Of a DNA stretch of 64,000 nt, positions 1 to 12,589 are shown one piece after another (within the stretch, counting starts at the first letter, position 1; every line of letters begins with the position of its first letter). Origin of the DNA: Epiperipatus broadwayi. Taxonomy: Eukaryota; Onychophora; Udeonychophora; Euonychophora; Peripatidae. The notes beneath the pieces were generated by a model. The model saw only the letters and a list, made by a program, of their open reading frames with translations, was not told the DNA's origin and ran no database searches. Where the stretch lies: NCBI GenBank assembly GCA_028023455.1, contig JAQFVV010000042.1, forward strand, positions 5,039,739 through 5,103,738. The letters run 5' to 3'. Both the position numbers and the translations under genes were made by a program.

Positions 1-3000
1 TTTTGGATTGGGTGGACATTACGTCATGACGATGGTGATGGTCTTTTCGTTGAGGTCTATTTCCTTAGGGATTTCTTTTATTGGCTATTAGTTTCTATTA
101 TTTTTTTCTCTCCTATCTGACCTTTACTTATTATTTGAAATGCCCAAGGGCTAGTTTACTTTTAACTAATTAAAATAATCATTTTAATTTTACAATAGCA
201 TTAATTATTTTATTGTACATTCTTTTTATCTTTAAATCTTTCAAGTTTTTTTTCTTAAAACTTAGTTTTAAAACTTTCCTTTTTTTTAAATAAAGTTTTC
301 TTTTAATAATTTTTCATCTGTGCGATTTTATATACATAAAGTTTAGATGACTTTTAATTTTTAATTCTTAAAAAAGTTTTTATTTGCGAACTTTTATTTT
401 TAATTTTACTTATTAGAATGTAACATGCCCGTTACAAAATAAATGTCATAAAAACAAATATTGTTTGGGAATTGGGCAGAATAACTCTGAGAGCTGCAGG
501 CAGCTTGCAAGCTGCAGTTACTGTTGGATTAGGTCCTTTAGTTTAGTCATATTATAATACAATTTTTAAATTGCCCACAAATTTACTATTTTCTATTTTA
601 AAAATGTTTTTTTTTTTTTCACTTCAATACTGAGCAATATATTGATTCTATTTTTATGGCTCATTAATTTAAAATTATATTTATATGCATATCATTAGCA
701 CTCACTATAACATTTTCTATTTTAGCTAATGATATTTTGCATTAAGATTTTTGCATCTTTTACTTCTCATTAGCTTATGAAATTATATCAACATTGATCA
801 GCTTTCAAATTCTGTGTTCATGGCTTTTGTCTAAAATTATTATGGTATATTTTGATCTAGAAGAATATTTAAAAATATATTTTCAATAGTAAAGACATAG
901 CAATTCCATATTTAGAACTTAGATTTTTGACATTTTTATTGTAAGTTCATTTAAAAATTTTTTTTTTGATGTCAATATTAATCAGCTTTCAAATTCTATA
1001 TTTATAATTCATGGTTAAAATTATTATATTATATACATCTAGGAGAATATTAAAAAAAATATGCACAATATTTTCATTGCTAATTGATAATTAAGCTATA
1101 CATGATAAAAATATCTACTGTTTTAGTGCTCATTATATATAATATTTGCATTTAGAGAGAAATTGTTCATTATATTATTTATTCACTCTGTAAACTTATA
1201 CTAGACCTCACTGTATTAGATAATTTATTTATTAGTTGAATCATCAAATTTTGCATGGAAAACTAATATAAAATTTATAATTTCATTCTAAATAGTACAG
1301 CAACAAAAAAAAAAACAAATTTAAAGTTTGTACAAGTTAAAAATGAAGATTATCTTTAAAAAAATCAGACGAGATAACATGCTAGTATTGAAGATGATTT
1401 TTGAAGAATTTTAAAATCAAAATTAAGCAGTATGATAAAGCTTTTAAGAAACATTAAACTTTTTTTTTTTAAATTTTAATAAAATTCTCTGATGGAATAA
1501 AATAGATATTTAAAAGTTAAAATATAGAATGGTATTGTAAGAAGTTAGAATTGGAGTAGATGAACAAACTTTTCATACTAAAATATTCGATAAAATTCAT
1601 TTATTTGAGGGGAGGCTAAAACATCCATTTTAAGGATTTAAAAAAAAAAAACTACATGAAAAAAATTTATTAAGAATACACTATGACAAATTTATTACAA
1701 GTCTTGGAAATATTAAAAAAAACTATTTGAGCTTCTTAAAATTAATTGCTCTATAAACAGTACTTCTTTCCTTTGTAATAAAGAAAAGATTAATAATATA
1801 ACATTAATTACAGTTTAGCATTGCTTTTGACTGGGCAGGTCATATTCATAGCACTAGATAATCAGATTTTAAGTAATAAATGTATAATATAATGAAATGT
1901 GGATTTTATTATTTTATTTTGACATCATTTAGAACAAAAGTGATATATATAAATTTATCAGAAACTTGATTTATTTGATAATTCTGTAGGGGAAAAAAAG
2001 CAGTCAGATATGACTTTAAAAAGCAGATTGTTGTTGGTACTTGGTTAGTATTAGGATCTCAAATTGTATGTCAAGATAAATAGTTTCAACGGCAATGACT
2101 GCATCCATTAAATTTTAAATGGGAGATCAAACCTAAATCAACAATGGTCAGAAGTCAGTGCTTATTGAAAGAGCTTTGCAAAATGATGTAGTTAAAAAAT
2201 AAAAATAAAACCACAACGACATGATTTACTGTTATGGTTGGTACACTTTTGAACACTTCATTATTTTTAAAACAATTTGTATTTAGCTACAAGCAGAATA
2301 TATATGCCAAGTTGCCATTTCAAAACCATTTGTTTCTGCAATGAATGCTACAGTGCAAAAAATAAAATAAAAATGGTATTATGTGCATAAAAACTGATCA
2401 GTAGGTAAGTAAATAAATCATTTTTTCCACTTGTGAAAAAGCATTTCTTTTAATGATTATCAAAGCTTATTATCCAGAGTTTCTTCATGCAATTATAAAA
2501 CATGGTAATAGAATTCTCATCATTTGAATATATAGTATTCTATTAATCCAATCATTACAAAATCATTAAAATGTCAAAATATTTGAACTTTTTGGAAGAG
2601 ACTGTTCTGCAGACAATTTTGTCATCCTTTCATATGATCCAATTTATACCATTCAAAAGCAGATATCATTATTTGAAAAAGATGCAGATGATATTACAAT
2701 CTTCCATAACTTTCTTAATCACATGAATCCTCAATGGGCCCAATTTTGAAAAACATGTAGAACAATATTTTTCAATTTTTTTGTAGAGAAAGGAAGTGTT
2801 CTCTGCAAGGAATAGCTAGTTACTATTAAAACATTAAATTATATATAAATTAAATAGTTTATTGCTCAGAATTCATAAGTAGTTAAAGCATCAGAAGTGA
2901 TAGGATTGAACTGTGATGCATAGAGTAACTGACTGCCATTCTATTGCTACACCAAACCAGGTAGGATAATAATTATATTAATAAAAGATCATTTGATATT

Positions 3001-3240
3001 TTTAAAACTTTGTCGAATCTTTTCCAATATGGTGTTTTTAGATAATTATTACTTAAAAGATGTGTAATTAAAAAAAAATAAAATAAAAATAAAAACAGTA
3101 TTATTATTCTTTTTCAACTTTACTATAACAGAAGAAGCTAACTTATTAATATTTTGCCCAATTATTGTTACTTATAGTACATTAAGACAAAATTAAAACA
3201 TTAGAATAATCATTAACATAAGGTATATTTTAAAGTTCAA
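1..3240. other. AT-rich intronic DNA, no gene seen
   Basis: No coding or repeat family is recognised. Bases 1-120 are less AT-rich than what follows and may be the tail of an unidentified repeat cut by the window edge. A perfect 16 bp palindrome (GCAGCTTGCAAGCTGC) lies at 500-515. Poly-T and poly-A runs are common. The position implies intron or 3' part of WTAP. Confidence 0.5.
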
Positions 3241-3370
3241 CTTAAGATTTTTCAAGCATTGGTGGTCGAGAGGTCAGCGACAGCTGCTTTACAAGCAGTT
3301 GTCCCAGGTTAGCGGGTTCACTTCCCGGCTGATGCTATGACACATGAGAAAAAAAAAAACCTTAAGATTT
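3241..3370 (+). mobile_element. Retroposed tRNA-Val(UAC)-like copy (short SINE) with target-site duplication
   Basis: The body at 3255-3336 folds as a tRNA. The acceptor stem pairs AGCATTG with TGATGCT (two G-U pairs). The anticodon arm CTGC-TTTACAA-GCAG gives anticodon TAC (Val). A TGGTCGAGAGG stretch resembles box A, and GGTTCACTTCC is a good box B. It is followed by ATGACACATGAG and a run of about 12 A. The 10 bp sequence CTTAAGATTT occurs at 3241-3250 and again at 3361-3370 right after the A tail. A duplicated target site plus an A tail indicate retroposition by LINE machinery, so this is a SINE or processed tRNA copy rather than a native tRNA gene. The long variable region and imperfect D arm also argue against a functional tRNA. 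Confidence 0.8.
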
Positions 3371-3449
3371 GTTTATTCTTCCACATCAAATAAAGAGTAT
3401 AACAAGCATATGTAACAACTTTAAATTTTGGAGAAATGATGTTCTAGAA

Positions 3450-3931
3450 CAGTGGTCTTCAATCTTTACACACCTGCGGACCGGTAAAAATAAGAACAAG
3501 GTTTCGCGGACCGGCAGAAGTCTATAGATAAATTTTCTTAAAGATGTAAACTGCTTAGCCTTAGATGAGCATAATTGTTATAACTGATCAAAACAACAAT
3601 GTTAAATATACAAGTTTGTATAATAAAAAACGTATTTTTTTTAATTTTGAATTTTTTTAGAAAAGTAATAAAAAATTTAATTCTACCCCCTCCCTCCCAT
3701 AAACATCTGTGATAACTAGGAAAACAAATTAATTTATGTATGATTGATTAGATTTTGTTGTTTCTTTTTTTTTAACTGGGCAAAAATGAAATATAAAAAT
3801 TGTTTACATTAATTAAAAGTTTAAACTCTTATTATTTTGTCATTACAAACTTTCCTGCCAGTCTACCATGGACCGGTAAAAAACTTCTGTGGCCCGGCAC
3901 AGGTCCGCGAACCAAGGGTTGAAGACCACTG
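3450..3931. mobile_element. Non-autonomous hAT element (MITE), 482 bp
   Basis: The terminal inverted repeats begin CAGTGGTCTTCAA and end TTGAAGACCACTG. Both ends continue with hAT-typical subterminal CGGACCGGT / GGTCCGCGAACC motifs. The flanking 8 bp TTCTAGAA (3442-3449) and TTCTAGAG (3932-3939) form a target-site duplication with one mismatch, as expected of hAT transposases. The interior is AT-rich with no ORF. An inverted, more diverged relative is at 28621-29076. Confidence 0.88.
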
Positions 3932-3939
3932 TTCTAGAG

Positions 3940-6500
3940 GTCCATAACTTCTAAAAAATTCAATATTATGTATAAAATCATGAATATCTAATACAGTAAA
4001 GTTCAGTCATTTTATTTTATTATAGATTTTTCAATTTTTTTTAATATAAGAATGTAAAATACTTTCAGAAAATTCATTATTTTGTATATATGCTTTGTAT
4101 ATTATTAATTTAGATATTTAAATTAAAGGATCTGAAATTCCAAGAGCAATTATCTCACCCCAAGCTAGAATCATTTACTGCAAAACTCAAGTAGTGCTAT
4201 AAAATTGAAACCAAACATGTGCTAAAAAATAATAATGATACTTATAGAATAAAAAAGTAATATAAAATTGTTTTCATACATACACACACAAAAAAAAAAA
4301 CATAAAATGCTTTATAATAATTCTGTCAAATATATATGAAAAAAATATTAACTAAGATTGATTTTATTATTTACTCACTTGAAATGTTTATTTAAAAAAC
4401 AAAAATAATGTGGCATTGGACAAAATGATATTACTGAAAGCAAAAGTCTCTACATTCATTAGACTTCCATAGTTTGTCTTGAAATATAGCTGAACACTAA
4501 TTAATTTAAAGTTATGTTTTAACAATAGATTCTAAATTTTTCCATCTAATAAACAAACAAAAATAGTAAATTGCAAAGTGTGTCTCACAACAAATTTTGT
4601 CTAAAAATTGACAATATACCTAGGATAATGCATGAGTATATACATATATGTACACAAAAATATGTAAATAAAGAAATTATAATTAATAATTCAGATTTTT
4701 TTCTTCTTAAATTCATTCTGTCTTAGGTTCTCTACCTTGGATTAAAGATGAACATTTTTTTTTCATTTTCTACAACTTAATTATTCTAAGCATAAAGTTA
4801 CACTTTTAATCTTTAGACAGATCTTTAATGATTGATAATTGTTTTCATGATAATTTTATATATCCTAACAACAACATCATATGATCTCTCGTATGCTTCA
4901 GGGGAAGTTATTAACAAATAGATCCACAAATGAGTATGAATTTAAAAATGAAATACTTCATGGCTTCTTTTAGGTTTGGCATAATTGCTATTATTATTAA
5001 CTTTGTTTCAGGCTCTTTTAAATGAAGTAAGTTTAAAATTTACAATACAAAATCATTTAGAAATATATCTACTGTATTTTATCATCATCAATTTTCAACA
5101 TAAAAAAAATGAAAAAAGTGATTTTTTTTTGAGAGCGATCAATAATCATTTACATATATACACTACTAGATTAGAGTATATCAACATATATAAACATGGT
5201 TTCTCCTAATTTACTTTACTGCTTTTTCCATAACTATATTATTTAATATTTTCTTAACTGTTTTTCTATTGACATCTTAATGCACACAATTTTTAAATTA
5301 AAATTGTATCATAAGTATAAATCTACATGTTAAAAATAACTGTACTGTACATATACATATCTATTAAAAAAACATATTTTAGTATTTTGATAACATCTGC
5401 TAATTTTGTACTTACATAATGTGAAGATGTGAAACCAAATAGTATATATAAGATGATTTAGACAGTTTTGAAATTTAATAGACTAGTTTTATATTTAAAA
5501 AAAAAAATACAATTTAGAATTTTTAAATAAAATTTATAATAAATTAAATGAAGAGATTGTTATGCATTTGAAAGTAAACTACAATAGTTTGAAAATAGTG
5601 AATTTTACTAAGCAGGAGGACGGTAACATATTAAACACTCACAAAACAAATAGAATTCATTAAATTTTTGTGAATCACATCAACAATCAACTTTTAAGTA
5701 CTTCAGGCAGATTCCATAGTCATTTTAGAATATCTTCCTCACAGCCTCCACCTTAGACAATTTTACTCAGTAATGCTGTCATTATAACAACATACAATGC
5801 ATGCCATCATAAGCTTTTATAAGTATTACACTAGTCAAATTAATAACTGAAAATTAAAATATAATAAGATTTCAAACTCAAAAACTATCTTCTTTTTCAA
5901 TACATAAATCAGAAATTGAAATTTTTAATACTGTTTTTATAATTTCTGTTACAAGTAAGATCCATATATACTGATCATTGGTAGATGAATAGAATACAGT
6001 AAGGTCATGAACTACACTATATTTATTCTAAACCTTACTTGCATTCAATGTATATAACATAGAATAGCTCATCTTTTATTGATAAACATTGATTAGAATA
6101 GAATACATATTGCTTATTGATCTGTAAGCACAATAATATTCACATATATTGTACTCACTGCAATATCCATATACGCAATTACTTTAGACTAACATGGTTA
6201 GATGCCACCACATTACAAAGAAATCTGGAATTCATGTGGACTTATATAATACATTACTTAATAACACAATTCAATATAGTCTATAATAATCAATTTCTTA
6301 CCGGTTTTTAGGATATTTTAATTTCCAACATTCAACACATACAAACATAAGTATCCATGGTCACTCGGATCATTGATCTCTTCAGCATAAAGTGTAATTA
6401 ATAACCACAACTACTAGTAATGCTAGTTGTTTATCTACTTAAATCTATAATAATCTATTAAAATCAAAATAACAGAAATGATAAGATATAATTAAATAGC
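3940..6500. other. AT-rich intronic DNA, no gene seen
   Basis: Simple AT-rich sequence with short homopolymers. Open frames here (for example 4985-5209 and 6117-6311) have no similarity I recognise and no codon structure. Nothing else is supported. Confidence 0.5.
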
Positions 6501-8180
6501 TGGTAATCATCTGAAATCCAGGCACAGCTGCTTGGGGCGTTGACGTTATACAAAATCAATCAAATGTAACGTTACCGGGCTGCCACAACTTTTTTTTTTT
6601 GATTAAACAAATTTTTATTTCATTTATAACATGATTTCGTTTTTATTAAACAAATTTTTATATTCATTTTCGTTGTTTTTTTTTAACCTGGCATTTTTTT
6701 TTATTCAACAAATTTTGATAATTTAATTTTGTGTTTATTTTTCTGATTTTAACAACTTTGGACTGTTTCACGACGAAAAAACTTGTTTTAACCCTGCCGA
6801 AAAAATATAATACAATTATTTGGGACTTGTTTCGACTTTGTTCTACCCTTTTCTCTTTTGGTTGACTAAATTGTTTTTCTTCTTATTATTAAATCAAAAG
6901 TAACTTTTGTGTTGTTGGGGGTTAAAAAAACCCCACCCTTGGATCAATAATTGTAACAAAAAGTCAATAACTTTTTTTTTTTTAAAAAAAACAACAACTT
7001 TTTTTCACTTTTTACTTTTATTTATATTTCGTTTGAATTAGCCCTTTTTTTTGGCTTCTACAATAAACAGCTTTTTTGGGGGCTTTCGTATTGTTATTAT
7101 TAACAAAAAGTCAACAAAAACAGTTATTTTTTTTAACCCCACTTGTTTTAACCCTGCTAAAAAAATATAATGCAATTCTTTGGGAATTGTTTCAAATTTT
7201 TTCTACCTTTTTTTTTTTTGGCTGATCAAATTATTTTTCTTCTTATTGAATCAAAAGTAAATTTTGTGTTTTTGAGGATATAAAATTGTTTTCAAACTCC
7301 CTACCCCCGCACTCGGAAAAATAATTGTAACAAAAAGTCAATAATTTATTTATTTTTCAACAACTTTTTTTCACTTTTTACTTTTATTTATATTTCGTTT
7401 GAATTATCTTTTTTTTTTTTTTTTGGCTTCTACAATAAATTGCTTTTTTTTTGGGGGGGGGGGGGTGTGTGTCATACTTTGTTATTATTAACAAAAAGTC
7501 AACAAAAATAGTCATTTATTTTAACCCTGCTGAAAAAAGATAATCCAAATACTTGTCTATTTCTAATGAAATATATATATAAAAAAGGGACACAAACTTT
7601 GGACTTTTTGAACTTATTTATGATTTTATTGCTGTAATAAAAACAGTCTGGTATCTGGGAAGACCTTATGTGCCTGAAAAAAACACACAGTCTCCTCACT
7701 TTCTCGTTCTTCTCAGACTTTTATTGGTCTCGTATATTTTCCATGCTGAAACATGACTTAGCGTGTGAGCTTTGTCAAAGCGTGTTCGAACATACCCTTT
7801 GCCAATTTTTTACATATTAACATTTTTTTTGGGAAGGGTGTAGACCATACGATAATTATTAGTAATTAACAACATTATTTAAATATAAATGACATTATTC
7901 TATTATGGAGATTTGAAAAGTTGTACCGACTTGAAATTAAAACACCCTCAAGCAATATGGTAATCAGCTATGAATAGAACAAATACGTGTAAATAGTTTC
8001 GAATCACAAAACAGGCCGTAATATTTTTGTGCAATGTCATGTAAAGCGGCCTGTCAATGGGTTAATACAACATAAATGGTGTATTAGCTGTAAGGCTGGC
8101 CGCAGAAATGACATTTTTATGTGTTTTGACACATAAACAATGCCATCAGGTGGCCGTGCCCGGATTTCAGATGATTACCA
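6501..8180. mobile_element. Terminal-inverted-repeat element A, 1.68 kb, with tandem-repeat core
   Basis: The ends are inverted: TGGTAATCATCTGAAATCC at 6501-6519 and its complement at 8162-8180, continuing with weaker pairing for about 40 bp. Possible 6 bp target duplication: AATAGC before and AACAGC after (one mismatch). The right end contains a GCGGCC...GGCCGC hairpin (about 8046-8103) and CAATGCCATCAGGTGG, motifs shared with element B at 10991-12586. The core is a tandem repeat (6782 onward) with poly-T, G and C tracts. There is no transposase. The superfamily is unknown to me. Confidence 0.72.
6782..7540. repeat. Tandem repeat of about 360 bp inside element A
   Basis: Two nearly full copies and the start of a third are marked by TTTTAACCCTGC at about 6786, 7146 and 7520. 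Shared internal blocks include AATTGTAACAAAAAGTCAATAA, TTCACTTTTTACTTTTATTT and TATTATTAACAAAAAGTCAA (each part of one unit). Unit 2 ends in a 13-base G run at 7453-7465 followed by GTGTGTGT. Confidence 0.78.
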
Positions 8181-10990
8181 AACAGCTTTATTAAATTAAG
8201 TTAGGAGTACACCATTCCACTTTATTAGCAATACCATTATTGCAGTGTTTATTGTTTTAACTCACACTTGCTACCTACATATACTGATTGCATCAATCAG
8301 ATACTAAATGTATGGACAATTATTTAGATATTATTCTAATATATGCATGCATCCTTATGTATAAATGATTTAATATTTAAGGCATTCATTTTTTTTAATA
8401 AAAATACATTTATATTAGTTGAATAAAATTAAATGAAATTATGATTAACTTTTAATTTAAGTTGTTTATAAATTAGATAAAAAAATTAAGTTAAACTATA
8501 ATTAGTTTAAAATTAAATCTATATTTAGAATAATTATCAGGTAAAAGTATTTTATGATAATCACTGTACTTTTTAAACTAAACATATATATTTTGTTTCT
8601 TTGGGTTTTTTTTTTGAAAAGCAAATGATCAAGTAAACTTAATTATAATTTCAATAACTACTTCCCTTAGAATAACCCTTTTTAATGTTCTTTTTTATAT
8701 TAGAATTTATATAACAAATAAAATAATACTTTTAAATTTATAACCAATCTAAATATTTTTATATATTTTAATAATAAATAATTTATAAATGACAGTAATA
8801 ATAAAATTTATAAATGATAATAACTATCTATAGTTGATATATACATGAACAAAAGTTGCAGACTTTTCAAATAAAGTTTTAAGTTTCTTTGCTTTACTAA
8901 ATATATACATAAACAAAAATTGTAGTCTTTACAATTAAAGTTTCAAGTTTCTTTTCTTTGAAAGTTACAAAGCAGATAAAAAAAAAAACATTTACAGGTA
9001 TAAACACATGATGGAAATTGGGCAAGCTCTTATAAATTATATTTAAAATATACTATATTTTGCAGCTTTAAGATAATTTTACTTTTCTTTTCCTTGGAAA
9101 ATAAGGTGAGTGATCATCACTATTTGATTTTAAATCTTATAGGTAAGCAATCAGAAATTTACATTAAAATTCAACCTTTTTTAAAATACTTGAAATGAGC
9201 AGGAACATTTTATAGGAACACTTCCTGAAATCCATGGAAATAGATCGAGTGCAATCTTTAATCATTTATGTAGACAATCTTTAATTGAACGATCTTTATT
9301 GCTTTTCTTTTCGTAAGCTCAGTGGTGCCTCTGCTCTGATTTTTTGATGTTTTAGGCGTTATGATGGTGCTGCGATCACTAACTTTTCTATGTTCTTTAA
9401 GTCTATCTATGATCTTATATTATGGTATGTGAGGGTTTGCAGCTATTCTTTTCCCTCTTGCTATAATTTTAACCCATTAATTAAAAAAAAAAAACTGAAA
9501 ATGTCAGGATTATATGAACTTTTTTGAATGATTGACAGTACTCTATTGTTATGATAAAGCTATGAAGGAGGTGGCTAATTTCTGATTAGCTGAGTGTTTT
9601 GGCCTGAAGCCAAATTATCTAATCTTATAGATTTGTAAAGAAACAATGCAATTATTTCACAAATAATTGTAAGATATTTATTTTTAAACCAAAAACTATA
9701 TCACTAATAAATTATTTTTAAAAACATTTTATTTTTGAAAAACTAACATTCATAAAGTTCGTTATAGAAACCAGAAAAGCTTCTATTTGGTAAAAAGAAA
9801 TAGCTTTTGTCAAAATGGTATTTAAAATTTTAATAACAATCTTAAATATATCCTTTTTTAATAACATAAAATTCAAATAGCTAATATTTTGTTCTAACTT
9901 TTTGAATAAGTAAATTACATCCAATGGTCACATGCTTTATTGTTACAAGTAAGAACTTCTTTTAGATATTTAATTTCATATTTTTAAAATGTAAAATATT
10001 AATTTTTTAAATTAATGAAGCTGTACTTCAAAGACTTAAAAGGTAAAAAAAATCATTTTAGTTTCCAGTTCAGCCAAAAATTACTTTTTTTTTTCAACAT
10101 TATTCCTTCTGTAGGTAATACAGGAATGAGATAGAAATATCTTTTTAAACTTGATTCTTTAGAATCTTGGCCAATCAAATAATGCTGTTAGATTTTACAT
10201 TAATTAGTTCCATATAATAAAAAACTTTCCAAACTGCTAATCTTTTTTTTTTTTAATAATCAAAACCTGGAAATCTCATTGTTACATACAATATTAGTAG
10301 ATAACAATTTCTTCATGTTATTATTTATACTATGGCTTCCAATTTTAGTTAAACTAAAAACATTCTTGTTTAATTAAAGCATGTAAAAAAAAAAATTTTT
10401 TTTTTATCAAATTATGGACTTTAGCTCATTAATTGACTACTTTTTAAATGTATTATTAATTTCCCTTTATTACAACATTATTTACATGAATTAATGTATT
10501 AAATATGTAAATCTGAATACATATATATATATATACAAATATACTTAAAGAATTCAATTTATTTCCCTTTAATAATGAATGTCTACAATGTGTTCCACTA
10601 ACAACTCACTTCAACTCTTACTATCCATTTTATGCTCCTACAAGCTTTACCATCTGCCTACAATACTATTATAGCCTTACAAACCTTCTATCTTTATACA
10701 ATTTTCTGTTTGTACTTCTCTCATTATGCATCAAAACAAGTACTATGAAATAATCTATTTCAACATATAACACAAATGCTTTCTTATAAGTAAGTATAAT
10801 CAAAATTTTATAAAACTGAGCGATTTTCCTTTTTTTATCAACAACTTTATTTTCTTAATATAAACATTACTGACTAGTCTAACAAAAGATTACGATATTT
10901 TTTAAAACCAGTATTATCTTTAAGTATGTTTTAAAATTTTGTAAAACTTCTAACATTACTTCCAAAAAATTATTGGTAATAGTATGAATA
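8181..10990. other. AT-rich intronic DNA, no gene seen
   Basis: No recognisable family. A less AT-rich patch at about 9240-9470 (containing CAGTGGTGCCTCTGCTCTG) may be an old repeat but could not be assigned. An (AT)n microsatellite lies at 10520-10535. Confidence 0.45.
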
Positions 10991-12586
10991 CTGAACTCTA
11001 CCATTTGATGATGCTCTTCTTTGTCCAATGCACATCAATATACCGATTCACAGGCCATCAGTTTCTTTACAGAATACATAAAACTCGTATGGTTTTTTTT
11101 TTGCATTTTTAATAAACAAACACTTTGTTTTTATATGGTGTAGGGGGGGGGTTGCTTTTAAATTATCAACTTTGTTTTTGTTTTTGAATTATCGGGTTCT
11201 TTACATAATACTACAATAAATAAATTTTTTTATCTCTTTTTATACATAAAACTCGTACGATTCCCCCCCCCCCTTTAATAAACAAACAATTTGTTTTTAG
11301 ATGGTAGAGGGGTTTTGGTTTGCTTTTAAATTATCGCCTTTTTTTAGATTTTGAGCTTCTTTTTTAAAGCCTTAAACAATTCAGTTTTAATTAATAAACT
11401 AACAGTTGGTTTTTAGAGGGTGGAGGAGGCTTGGTCTGAATTTTAATTCTCGTCTTTTAGTATCTTTTGCCAATGTACTGGAAATTTAGCATATTACTTT
11501 TAAATATGTTCGAATATAGAATACATATAAAGAGATAAACTAACAAAATATACGAATTATTGGAGGGGGGGGGGTTGGTTTGCTTTTAAATTATCGACTT
11601 TTTATTGATTTTGATCTTTTTTTTTTTTTGTTGGAAAGCCTTATTAATCAATTCATTTTTAATAAACAAACAGTTGGTTTTTAGAGAGTAGTTGGTTTGA
11701 TTTTTAATTATCATTTTTTATTTTCTTATTATGAGGTGTTTTTTTTTTTTTAATATTTACACTACAGAAACCTTTATATGATAGCGAAAAGTTCTTCCTT
11801 TATTTTTTATCTTTTTCAAAAAGCCTTAATTAAACAGTTCGTTTTTTTTTAAAAAAAAACATTTTTTTAGGGGGGTGGAGAGTTACGGTTTGTTTGACTC
11901 CAATAGGAGATGAGCCTCAAAGCTGCAAGTAACAGGATTTTGAAGCTGTCCAACCAACTTCCCTTATGTAGACCCCAGCTACTTTCAGGAGTGGCAACAG
12001 AATTCCCCAGAACCATGCTCCTCCCGCAAACATATAGCTTCACATCTGGCATGATGTTCTCTTTTTGGAAAAACACAACAGCGGCATCTTCTGTGGTCAG
12101 CAATCCACTCCCCTTCAACCAATTTTGAACCTTTGCCGTGCCAATATTTCACTGTTCTAACATGGATTCAGGCGCAAATGTGCATTTGCGTATGAACTCG
12201 GCAGAACTCTGCTGAAAACCCTAATCTTTTCGGGTTGTATGCAGTTCAAAATCATAGCGAAGCGTGTGTGATGGCCTGACAATTCTTAATATGTAATACT
12301 AAATCCACTATGCTTTCTCAAAATTTTTCCACAATGAATTTTTTGATAGTTTTGCATCCTTCAAATACGGCCGCCATCAAAGCAGACCGAAGTGAGAGTT
12401 GAATTATGCTCACTTGAGGTATACTGTCGCAAGTCAATGAGCGTAGTATTTTGTTACATAATCATAGGATACATCGCCCTCTATGCGGCCTGTTATAGCC
12501 CTAAACAACACTGTTGTAGTGGCCGCTAAATCGGTATATTGATGTGCGTTGTGCGAAAAACAATGCCATCAAGTGGTAGGGTTCAG
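10991..12586. mobile_element. Terminal-inverted-repeat element B, 1.6 kb, related to element A
   Basis: Inverted ends of about 60 bp: CTGAACTCTACCATTTGATG at 10991 and, reversed, CTGAACCCTACCACTTGATG at the right end. The pairing includes the exact block CACATCAATATACCGATT (11031-11048 versus 12530-12547). No clean target duplication is visible. The right end has GCGGCC...GGCCGC (12485-12527) and CAATGCCATCAAGTGG, as in element A. The core (11100-11880) repeats a unit with AATAAACAAACA, G-tracts and TTTAAATTATCG; a GC-richer unique segment follows (11880-12480). The minus frame at 11867-12118 and the plus frame at 11910-12128 have no recognisable product. Confidence 0.75.
11100..11880. repeat. 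Degenerate tandem repeat in element B core
   Basis: Units of roughly 130-190 bp begin with a version of TTTAATAAACAAACA followed by TTTGTTTTTAGATGGT and a G tract, then GGTTTGCTTTTAAATTATCG. They recur at about 11107, 11274, 11388, 11530, 11660 and 11850. C12 at 11263-11274 and G9-10 tracts are notable. Confidence 0.65.
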
Positions 12587-12589
12587 TTA

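Noticed and set aside
3255-3336. Functional tRNA-Val gene
   Set aside because: The A tail and 10 bp flanking duplications show retroposition, and the D arm is imperfect.
11867-12128. Overlapping frames on both strands in element B as a small gene
   Set aside because: No recognisable domain, no start context, and both frames open at once suggests composition rather than coding.
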